Under the pieces are notes generated by a model. The model saw only the letters and a program-made list of their open reading frames with translations. It did no database searches and was not told where the DNA came from. DNA of 5,472 bases, from assembly GCA_964529035.1 (NCBI GenBank), contig CAZGUG010000081.1, forward strand, positions 1-5,472, in the 5' to 3' direction. How positions within the stretch are numbered: position 1 is the stretch's first letter; every line of letters starts with the position of its first letter. A program made the position numbers and the translations under genes. This DNA comes from CAZGUG01 sp964529035 (GTDB lineage: Bacteria > Bacillota > Clostridia > Ch29). Below, piece after piece: positions 1-5,472 of the stretch.

Positions 1-129
1 ACATGCATGGGTTACGGCCTGTTTTTCTTTTCTTTTGCTGTTAAAGTTAGGATATACCACTAATTTCAGTTAATGTAAAGGGGATTTTTCTGCCATCTTA
101 TCCAGTTCATCTGTTCACAGTATGATTTC
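1..129. other. Gene-free flank downstream of pglX
   Basis: No coding region with a plausible start and ribosome binding site is visible on either strand. The minus strand has only very short open stretches after the pglX stop, the longest with an ATG being 14 codons. The only inverted repeat seen is AT-rich and weak (about positions 42-49 with 59-66), with no T-run after it on the minus strand, so it is not a convincing terminator. A pyrimidine-rich run on the plus strand (about 21-36) has no GC-rich stem before it. The pglX transcript may therefore continue past the left edge. Confidence 0.5.
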
Positions 130-3100
130 TTATATTTTTGCCAGCAGGCTGACACCTTTAACCGCTTCCCCTTCCAGTCCCGGAAAGCAAATGTTCTGGA
201 ACCTGACATAATTGTATTTTATCCCTTTGTCAAAATCAATTTCAATTTTCCGTTCAATAGCTTCTGCCAGAGCCCTTTCATACAGCCTGCATTCTGCCAG
301 CCTTTTTTTCAAAACCTTATCCTTTGTTGCTGCATTTATAATCGGTGCGTTACATTTCCCCGAATTTGTTTCGGCTTCCATCCGGGTAAGCCGCTGGGTG
401 TATACCTTCCTTACAATATTTATATATCTTTCCTTCAAAATCCGGAGGGTTGATAAATCAAAGCGGTGCATATAAACAAGGGCTTTAAAGGCGTTTTGCC
501 TGCCGGTGTCAAACAACCAGTAAACCGGGCGGCGGTTATAAACTTTTAAATGATCTTTATAAAAGCCCTTCGCAAAATATCTGCCAATGGCACCCCTGGC
601 AGTTTCGCCGTGCTTTTTACCAAGGCTTTCGGCTATATACTCCAGGTTATGTTCCAGCGAATCCGCCCCAAAGACATCGGCCACAAAGGCTTCAAACCGG
701 CTTATAACATTGTCCTCAAAGATACTTCCCTCCATTACGGGTATTATATTATCACTCTTCAATATACAGCTTAAACCCTCCCGTGGATAAAAGGCGCCTC
801 CCGCATGCATGATACCCTCCCCTGAAGGAGAATACCGCCCGAACATGCATCCCACCGCATATGATATAAAAGACTTGATATCCCTGGTCCTTTCAGCCCT
901 TTTAACCGTAATATCGCTGTCATCAAGCTGGTGGGTTAATCTTCGCTCAAGACCAAAGGCTTCAATAAATATCCTGTTTAGTTCCTCTTCGTTTGCTTTC
1001 AGCCGGTCAAACCTCTCTTTAGCGTATTCTGACCAGTGATTGAATGCCTGCTCTATGGTATCAAAGTCCCTTTTGTAAGCAATCAGAGGGTGGGTTTTAA
1101 AATCCATGGAAACCTCAGAAGAGTCCCAGTCGGCTTTGGACATTTCAATGTTTTGCCCGGCAAGAAACTCTATTCTGTCCTTAATGGCTGTATCGCCGAT
1201 TTCGGGGACAGGCAAATTCTTAATATCGCCGACCTGTATGTTAAAAGTCGGGTTTAGAATATTCAAAAACATCCCGGCGGGTTTGCTGCACAGAAAGGCG
1301 AGTATAAACATAAGCTCCTTCCCCGGCAGAAAAATCGAAGAGCCTGCCACGTCAAATATGGCACCCTCCGGGGAATACCTCGCCCCTATTTTATTGGATA
1401 TGAATGTGTATGTTATTGCCTCTTTAAAGTAGAAAGCGATATTTTTTATGGTCCTGGTACAGCTGCCATATAGTGAAGAAGCCAGTTTTTTAATCTCTTC
1501 ACCGTCATTCTGCCAGTTTACCACAAACCGGTTGTTACCGTACCACTTTCTGTAGGACCCGCCCTTGTTGTAGGGGAACCACTTGTACATACTTTTTTTG
1601 GCCTGGGCAGTGCTGCCGAAACCGCAGCCAATGTCCCCATACGCTACTTCATACCAGTACCTTACGAACCTGTTGTTATCGGATGTCGCCATCCCCTGCC
1701 TCGGCAGTGCCATCCCGCCCAGTTTTTTGCATTTTTCAAAGACAGCTGCAACTTCGCTGTCCGCCCAGTATGCAACGGGTTTGCCGGGAATGCAGTCCAG
1801 GTCTGATATGCATATTGAATGCTTTATCCCCCTGCCGCGGCCCTTTGTCAAATCCAGCAGAGCGCACCTCTTTGCTTCGGAACTGCCAAATCCCTGAAGG
1901 TCAACGAATACCGACCTATGATTTTTATCCTTTTTTTTCTTTGCTGAAAACGCAGCAGTCTGCACAATAGTCCCTACACCATTCTCAAAGGCATTTGAAC
2001 CTAGATGCAGCATACTGCAAATACAACAGCTTTCCAGAAACCTTTCCCGGAAGTTTTTGTAGCTTGACAGAAACATCCACGAATGCTGGTTTATAAGGGA
2101 CAGATAGCCCCCGGGCCTTGTCATATTCTTCGCCAGTTCCATAAATACAGTAAACAAATCGTACTTGGAATACCTGTAATGAATATTAAGATAACCGGCC
2201 AGCCGGTCGTTCATCCCCCTTATCCCCATGTATGGGGGATTTGTCAGCACTACATGGTATTTTCCCTTCATAATAAAAGCCTGTTTTATAAGATACGATA
2301 CCCTGTAAAACAGCGGTGTCGTGGCCGGCTTTGCGGAATCTGTGAGTATTCTTTCGCCCAGGTCCGACCACCATTTTGCTAGCCTTTTCAAGTCCATATC
2401 CGGCAGTTTTATAACCGACCCGTATTCCTTGGAATCGTAAAACGCGTCCAAAAGTTTTTTGACATCCCTCAAACAATCCTCTGTTTTTTTGTCCCCCCGC
2501 TTATAATCCGCCAACCTGGCTATATCTTCATAGACCAGACCATTGCTTTCCTGTATTGAGCACAGGTTCAGATCTATTTCCCTGCTGAACAGATTTTTGT
2601 CTTTGCTTCTCGCCTTCATCACAAGGGCAAAACAGGCAAGGGCATTGGCCCTGTCGTCAATATCAAGACCGTAAAGGTTTTTCTCCAGTATCAGCCTTGG
2701 TATGCGGTCCCGTTCGTAACCCGCCGAAAGGTATATATTATACAGCACATCAAAGGCATATACCAGTATATGGCCGCTGCCCACCGCAGGGTCCAATACT
2801 TTTATCTGTTCGGGAGCCAGTTCTCTTGTGTTTACCCCATTGTATGCCTGCCTGTATGCTTTGCCGTCCTTATCGGTTTCCTCTATGTAATAGCGCCATT
2901 TTGACCGTAATTCCCTGGCAGAATAGTAATCAAGCCACAGCCTGCCGATGGAGTTTTCCACCATGTATTTCACTATCCAGTCGGGGGTAAAAAGCTGCGT
3001 GGCCGCCGGTATGTCCTCACCCGCAATTTTTCTGTTCTCCTTAAGCGCTGCAAAGACTTCGCTTTTTTTCTTTGAGATAAAATGCTGGTACAGCCATCCA

Positions 3101-3576
3101 ATAATCTGAGGATTGTCCAGAAAAGCTTCACTGTCTATGCTTTGAACCATGTCTTCCACAAGGCCGCCTTCGCAGAACAACCGTTCGGGTAGGAGCAGTT
3201 CCTGGCAGCCGTAATCATCCTTGAAAATAAAGGGTAGTATATCAGCCATCCGCCGGCACTGCCGGATAAATAAAGATTTGTAAACCCTGCCGGTTTCCCC
3301 GGAATCAATTATGACGGAATCCACAAAACCGTTTACCTCCATGTATCTTAAACAGGTAAACCTGTTGAACCAGGCACAGGCCGTATCCTCCGCCACCCGA
3401 TTGAAACCCCTTTTCTCCACATCCTTTATGATTTTTGATTTTAACTCTCGGTCTGCATTTCTGTCTATGTCTGTTTTGCCTTCACTTATGCCCAATTCCG
3501 TCAGCCGCAGGGCTATCTGTTCAATAAGTTCCGCCCGCGCCCTTACTGCGAAATCCCTTATTCCATCCTTACCCAT
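130..3576 (-). CDS. pglX: BREX-type adenine-specific DNA methyltransferase PglX
   Basis: This 1148-residue protein is a full-length PglX, the N6-adenine DNA methyltransferase of BREX phage defence, which marks host DNA using S-adenosylmethionine. The N-terminus (MGKDGIRDFAVRARAELIEQ) is typical of the family. The methyltransferase core shows an FTP motif (residues 196-198), SAM-binding motif I DPAVGSGHIL (262-271), an acidic GLDIDD segment (303-308) and catalytic NPPY (446-449). The likely target-recognition region follows, with the KGGSYRKWYGNNRFVVNW block (671-688) and NPTFNIQVGDIKNLPVP (775-791). The C-terminal part carries further family blocks, RTRDIKSFISYAVGCMFGRY (896-915) and RRPVYWLFDTGRQNAFKAL (1015-1033). 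I see no PD-(D/E)xK nuclease motif, which argues against a type IIG restriction enzyme, the main alternative. The ATG lies 2 nt after the upstream stop, with GGGGTGA 6 nt before it, so translation is probably coupled to the DUF1893 gene. No frameshift or missing motif is seen. Identity is firm; a role in a complete BREX system is not shown here. Confidence 0.93.
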   Translation of the reverse strand: MGKDGIRDFAVRARAELIEQIALRLTELGISEGKTDIDRNADRELKSKIIKDVEKRGFNRVAEDTACAWFNRFTCLRYMEVNGFVDSVIIDSGETGRVYKSLFIRQCRRMADILPFIFKDDYGCQELLLPERLFCEGGLVEDMVQSIDSEAFLDNPQIIGWLYQHFISKKKSEVFAALKENRKIAGEDIPAATQLFTPDWIVKYMVENSIGRLWLDYYSARELRSKWRYYIEETDKDGKAYRQAYNGVNTRELAPEQIKVLDPAVGSGHILVYAFDVLYNIYLSAGYERDRIPRLILEKNLYGLDIDDRANALACFALVMKARSKDKNLFSREIDLNLCSIQESNGLVYEDIARLADYKRGDKKTEDCLRDVKKLLDAFYDSKEYGSVIKLPDMDLKRLAKWWSDLGERILTDSAKPATTPLFYRVSYLIKQAFIMKGKYHVVLTNPPYMGIRGMNDRLAGYLNIHYRYSKYDLFTVFMELAKNMTRPGGYLSLINQHSWMFLSSYKNFRERFLESCCICSMLHLGSNAFENGVGTIVQTAAFSAKKKKDKNHRSVFVDLQGFGSSEAKRCALLDLTKGRGRGIKHSICISDLDCIPGKPVAYWADSEVAAVFEKCKKLGGMALPRQGMATSDNNRFVRYWYEVAYGDIGCGFGSTAQAKKSMYKWFPYNKGGSYRKWYGNNRFVVNWQNDGEEIKKLASSLYGSCTRTIKNIAFYFKEAITYTFISNKIGARYSPEGAIFDVAGSSIFLPGKELMFILAFLCSKPAGMFLNILNPTFNIQVGDIKNLPVPEIGDTAIKDRIEFLAGQNIEMSKADWDSSEVSMDFKTHPLIAYKRDFDTIEQAFNHWSEYAKERFDRLKANEEELNRIFIEAFGLERRLTHQLDDSDITVKRAERTRDIKSFISYAVGCMFGRYSPSGEGIMHAGGAFYPREGLSCILKSDNIIPVMEGSIFEDNVISRFEAFVADVFGADSLEHNLEYIAESLGKKHGETARGAIGRYFAKGFYKDHLKVYNRRPVYWLFDTGRQNAFKALVYMHRFDLSTLRILKERYINIVRKVYTQRLTRMEAETNSGKCNAPIINAATKDKVLKKRLAECRLYERALAEAIERKIEIDFDKGIKYNYVRFQNICFPGLEGEAVKGVSLLAKI

Positions 3577-3578
3577 TG

Positions 3579-4040
3579 CTATTCACCCCGGCGTTCTCTG
3601 CCGCTGTCTAAACCCCTGTCAAAAGGTTTTTTGGCGAAATCCCTTACAATCTCCAGAACTTCCTCCCAGCTGTCTGTCCCGGAAGTCAGTTTTTCCAAAG
3701 GGCACAGGTCGGTCTTGTCCCTGTTCATAATTCCCGGCACCATAAGATCCGTTGAGTGTACTATGCCGTTTTCCGCAAGCAGCCGGACGGCAGCCCGGCT
3801 CATAACCGGTGTGTAGACACCGATAATTCCCCCGGAGATACACAGGGCAGCCGCCGCTTTACCTATAACCCTGTCGGCAACACTGCTGTGCTTCATGTCA
3901 TCCCCCAACTCCAGAACGGCATCGAATAAAGGCTTAATTCCCCCCTCCTGTTTGCACAGTATTATACGTCCGTTTTTTGCCACTATCAGCGAATGGCTGC
4001 TGTTTTTAAGCTCTTCGGTTGCTATTTCCAGATCTCTCAT
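3579..4040 (-). CDS. DUF1893 (TM1506-like) domain protein
   Basis: A 153-residue soluble protein of the DUF1893 family, whose structural prototype is Thermotoga TM1506 with a cytidine-deaminase-like fold. The biochemical role of the family is not established. Recognisable blocks are SLIVAKNGRIIL (residues 17-28), GIKPLFD (34-40), the helix start GKAAAALCISGG (60-71) and the C-terminal NRDKTDLCPLEKL (106-118), whose CPxE resembles the deaminase-fold zinc-loop position. I cannot confirm a complete zinc site. A charged tail (about 135-153) extends past the domain. I chose the ATG at 4040 because AAAGGGGA lies 7 nt before it. A TTG six codons upstream (4058) would also keep the frame but has no comparable site. 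The start lies 35 nt inside the end of the ECF gene, and the stop is 2 nt before pglX, so all three genes are probably translated together. Confidence 0.85.
   Translation of the reverse strand: MRDLEIATEELKNSSHSLIVAKNGRIILCKQEGGIKPLFDAVLELGDDMKHSSVADRVIGKAAAALCISGGIIGVYTPVMSRAAVRLLAENGIVHSTDLMVPGIMNRDKTDLCPLEKLTSGTDSWEEVLEIVRDFAKKPFDRGLDSGRERRGE
3583..3589 (-). promoter_or_regulatory. Ribosome binding site of pglX inside the DUF1893 gene end
   Basis: On the minus strand GGGGTGA ends 6 nt before the pglX ATG and lies within the last codons of the DUF1893 gene. It is a weaker match to the anti-Shine-Dalgarno sequence than the AGGAGG of the ECF gene. Together with the 2-nt intergenic gap this fits translation by re-initiating ribosomes. 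Confidence 0.55.
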
Positions 4041-4554
4041 GTACTGTTCCCCTTTCAATCATGAATACCAGAACCGGTATCAGTACCAGCTGAAGTACAA
4101 TCCCCGGCAGTCCCGTCACCACTGCACCCTTAACATACACCGCAGGATTGATATTGAACCCGAAAAAGCGCATCATTATAAAAGCAGCTGCCCCGAGAAC
4201 AGTTCTTCCCGCCACCATTGCTGCTGTCAGGGACAGATATGTGTTTTTCCTGAAAATTTTATACATAAGCCCCGCAACAAATCCATAGGCGCCCAGTTCA
4301 ACAACCATTAAGGGCAGAATGGGAGGCGATACCGGCGGCATACCCGTTATCAAATGGCTAATTATAGGTGCTGTTATGCCTACGTAAAGGCCTATCATCG
4401 GACACACCAAAAATCCCGCCAGTATTACCGGAATATGCATGGGCAGTATCACAGTGCCCCCTACGCCGGTGAGATGGAAAAGCTGCGGAAACAGTACCGC
4501 AATTGCCATAAAAAACGCACCATGCAAATAGTGTCTCAATGGAATTTTGTACAT
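4006..4554 (-). CDS. ECF transporter S component (substrate unknown)
   Basis: A 182-residue, very hydrophobic integral membrane protein of the energy-coupling factor S-component type, the substrate-binding subunit that docks on a shared EcfT-EcfA-EcfA' module to import vitamins or related micronutrients. About six membrane segments can be drawn: near residues 9-28, 34-52, 54-70, 78-98, 106-128 and 142-165. The LPMHIPVILAGFL block (37-49), TGMPP (70-74) and TGLPGIVLQLVLIPVLV (147-163) are typical of a clostridial S-component subfamily. I cannot assign the substrate from sequence. The ATG has a strong AGGAGGAG 8 nt upstream. No ecfT or ecfA gene is in the window, as expected for Group II systems in which the energising module is encoded elsewhere. 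The 3' end overlaps the DUF1893 gene by 35 nt, which points to a functional or regulatory link. The charged tail after residue 166 is cytoplasmic by inference. Confidence 0.85.
   Translation of the reverse strand: MYKIPLRHYLHGAFFMAIAVLFPQLFHLTGVGGTVILPMHIPVILAGFLVCPMIGLYVGITAPIISHLITGMPPVSPPILPLMVVELGAYGFVAGLMYKIFRKNTYLSLTAAMVAGRTVLGAAAFIMMRFFGFNINPAVYVKGAVVTGLPGIVLQLVLIPVLVFMIERGTVHERSGNSNRRA
4048..4055 (-). promoter_or_regulatory. Ribosome binding site deciding the DUF1893 start
   Basis: AAAGGGGA on the minus strand sits 7 nt before the ATG at 4040, inside the 3' end of the ECF transporter gene. It favours this ATG over the in-frame TTG at 4058, which overlaps the binding site itself. Confidence 0.6.
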
Positions 4555-4562
4555 TTGATTAT

Positions 4563-4570
4563 CTCCTCCT
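4563..4570 (-). promoter_or_regulatory. Strong ribosome binding site of the ECF S-component gene
   Basis: AGGAGGAG on the minus strand with an 8-nt spacer to the ATG at 4554. This near-ideal Shine-Dalgarno sequence confirms the start and marks this gene as the translational entry point of the three-gene unit. Confidence 0.8.
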
Positions 4571-4582
4571 GCCTTTTTGTTT

Positions 4583-4607
4583 GCCAGCCCCTTACCCGTC
4601 GGCTTGC
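4583..4607 (-). promoter_or_regulatory. Small hairpin in the leader of the ECF gene
   Basis: GCCAGCC (4583-4589) and GGCTTGC (4601-4607) can form a 7-bp stem with one mismatch and an 11-base loop, about 12 nt upstream of the ribosome binding site on the minus strand. It is too small to match any known riboswitch class I can recognise. The AT-rich stretch before it (about 4608-4651) should hold the operon promoter, but no sigma-A -35/-10 pair with good spacing stands out. Confidence 0.3.
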
Positions 4608-4651
4608 TGCTTTTCTTTTAAGTTTATCTAAAAATCCAAAGAAATACTACA

Positions 4652-4702
4652 CTTAAATAAAAGAAACCTCCTGAGGTATATCAAATCATACACCGCAGGA
4701 GG
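4652..4702 (-). terminator. Intrinsic terminator after the oxidoreductase gene
   Basis: A long inverted repeat pairs 4667-4681 with 4688-4702: 13 of 15 positions pair, including seven consecutive pairs of CCTCCTG with CAGGAGG, around a 6-base loop. On the minus strand it is followed by a T-rich tail (TTTCTTTTATTT, 4666-4655). Position and orientation fit a Rho-independent terminator for the gene coming from the right. It begins 13 nt after the TAA at 4716. A second perfect 6-bp inverted repeat (AGGCTT 4700-4705, AAGCCT 4711-4716) overlaps its base and could form an alternative stem. Confidence 0.85.
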
Positions 4703-4715
4703 CTTAATAAAAGCC

Positions 4716-4853
4716 TTATCCCGTTCTTCCAAGCCTTTCTGTATGCACCTTTTCTTTGCCCTTCAACGCCTTTTCCGACTCCTTGACTGCCGCATACAGC
4801 CTGTATCCTCCCGAAAGGTTTTTTACATTTTCAAAACCTCTTTGTACCAATAA
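4716..4853 (-). pseudogene. Detached C-terminal remnant of the rhodanese domain
   Basis: In a different minus-strand frame from the oxidoreductase, codons from about 4853 down to TAA at 4716 read LLVQRGFENVKNLSGGYRLY and then a charged tail ending in LGRTG. The NLSGGY block is the hallmark of the end of rhodanese domains fused to CoA-disulfide reductases. Between the upstream GF (of EEANEGF) and this segment, a normal domain would have about 40-45 more residues, including the CxxGxR-like active-site loop. None of that is present. The simplest reading is a deletion whose length is not a multiple of three. There is no independent start or ribosome binding site, so this piece is not expected to be translated alone. 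An assembly error is the main alternative. Confidence 0.8.
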
Positions 4854-5472
4854 AACCCTCATTCGCCTCTTCCGGGAGCCTGACATCCAGCACGAAGTAT
4901 TTTCCCTTTTTCGCTTCGTTTAGCCCATGCCAGTGTATTACCTCCACATCGCCCTTTAGCTGGTTGGCGGCAACATACCCCGCCATATTGACCGGGTCCT
5001 TTGCCGAGGAATAGGGCGGCGCATAGGCAAGCTCCAGTTCTTCAAGGTCATATACTGTTTTGCCAAACCTTACAGCCGAAGCCAGTACGTCTATTCTCTT
5101 GTCAACACCGTCGTATCCGACGATTTGCGCTCCAATCACTTTGCCGTCGGGTGCATATAAAAGCTTAATATTCATCGGAGAGGCTCCGGGATAATACCCC
5201 GCGTGGGAATTTGATTCGGTATAACATTTGTCATGCTCAATTCCCATTCTTTTAAGCAGCTTTTCACTGCTGCCGGTGGCCGCCACCGTAAGGTCAAACA
5301 CCTTAACCACCGAAGTGCCCTGGGTGCCCTTGTATTCTTCGTTGGCTCCGCAAATATTGTTGGCAGCCGTCCTGCCCTGTTTGCTGGCCGGCCCAGCCAG
5401 CGGTATTACGGTACCGCCCCCGTTGACAAAATCCTTTACCTCTATGGCATCCCCCACTGCGTATATATCCGG
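4831..5472 (-). CDS. CoA-disulfide reductase-like FAD oxidoreductase, C-terminal part, truncated rhodanese domain
   Basis: This is the C-terminal 213 residues of a pyridine nucleotide-disulfide oxidoreductase of the CoA-disulfide reductase/NADH oxidase type; the N-terminal FAD/NAD domains and catalytic cysteine lie beyond the right edge. The visible part opens with PDIYAVGDA, the flavin-binding GD motif. A dimerisation domain follows, containing GKVIGAQIVGYDGVDKRIDVL (window residues 110-130, in part) and the characteristic LAYAPPYSSAKDPVNMAGY (148-166). Such enzymes reduce CoA disulfides or related persulfides, and many carry a C-terminal rhodanese domain. That domain starts here (about residue 176, with VLDVRLPEEANEGF at 194-207) but the frame hits TGA at 4831 after roughly a third of it. 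The remaining domain end is found in another frame just downstream (4716-4853), so this is probably a frameshifted gene. The core reductase could still fold, but no rhodanese activity is expected. An apparent internal GTG at 5457 is not a start, since the motif continues in frame to the window edge. Confidence 0.85.
   Translation of the reverse strand, partial: PDIYAVGDAIEVKDFVNGGGTVIPLAGPASKQGRTAANNICGANEEYKGTQGTSVVKVFDLTVAATGSSEKLLKRMGIEHDKCYTESNSHAGYYPGASPMNIKLLYAPDGKVIGAQIVGYDGVDKRIDVLASAVRFGKTVYDLEELELAYAPPYSSAKDPVNMAGYVAANQLKGDVEVIHWHGLNEAKKGKYFVLDVRLPEEANEGFIGTKRF

Noticed and set aside
42..66. Inverted repeat after pglX as a possible terminator
   Set aside because: The stem is AT-rich with a wobble pair and is not followed by a T-run on the minus strand.
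65..109. ATG with 14 codons on the minus strand just after pglX
   Set aside because: It is too short, lacks a Shine-Dalgarno sequence and resembles no gene start; it could equally be random.
2186..2476. A 96-codon minus-strand open frame inside pglX
   Set aside because: It lies wholly within the intact pglX frame, has low-complexity basic composition, matches no family I know and has no ribosome binding site.
130..3576. Type IIG restriction-modification enzyme
   Set aside because: The N-terminal 190 residues match the PglX type and show no nuclease motif, and the C-terminal blocks are PglX-like.
3311..3730. A 139-codon plus-strand open frame across the pglX/DUF1893 boundary
   Set aside because: It is antisense to two well-supported genes and its Ser/Leu-rich composition is typical of a shadow frame.
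3895..4311. A 138-codon plus-strand open frame opposite the DUF1893 and ECF genes
   Set aside because: It is antisense to two recognised genes, rich in His, Ser and Arg with no domain pattern, as expected for a shadow frame.
4608..4651. Sigma-A promoter for the ECF operon
   Set aside because: Several partial -10-like hexamers (TAGTAT, TAAACT) occur but none has a good -35 at proper spacing, so no position can be defended.
1..5472. CRISPR arrays, insertion sequences, tRNA or rRNA genes
   Set aside because: I saw no regularly spaced repeats, transposase-like protein, terminal inverted repeats or RNA gene sequence on either strand.

Overview
The window looks like chromosomal DNA of a clostridia-type Firmicute. 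Reasons: strong AGGAGG-like ribosome binding sites, frequent ATA and AGG/AGA codons at moderate GC, a Group II-style ECF transporter S component, and a CoA-disulfide reductase/rhodanese-type flavoprotein. This is inference from style; no marker gene fixes the species. All convincing genes lie on the minus strand, so transcription runs from right (5472) to left (1).

Right end (4716-5472): the C-terminal part of a CoA-disulfide reductase-like NAD(P)H/FAD oxidoreductase that enters from beyond the window edge. Its C-terminal rhodanese domain is broken. The frame stops at 4831, but the expected domain end reads on cleanly in another frame down to a TAA at 4716. About 40-45 residues that should lie between, including the catalytic-cysteine loop, are missing. 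A strong intrinsic terminator (4652-4702) follows the ancestral stop.

Middle (3579-4610): after a leader with a small hairpin, a compact unit begins. It holds an ECF transporter S component (six membrane segments, substrate unknown) and, overlapping its 3' end by 35 nt, a DUF1893/TM1506-like protein with a cytidine-deaminase-like fold.

Left (130-3576): two bases after the DUF1893 stop begins an intact 1148-residue PglX, the adenine-specific DNA methyltransferase of BREX phage-defence systems. All core methyltransferase motifs are present. No other BREX gene (brxA, brxB, brxC/pglY, pglZ, brxL) is visible. The 129 bases after its stop hold no gene and no clear terminator, so partners could only lie beyond the left edge or elsewhere in the genome.

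The spacing suggests that ECF S component, DUF1893 and pglX are one co-transcribed, translationally coupled unit. That is an unexpected association of a vitamin-type uptake component and a deaminase-fold protein with a phage-defence methyltransferase. The two most notable points are this coupling and the frameshifting deletion in the rhodanese domain.
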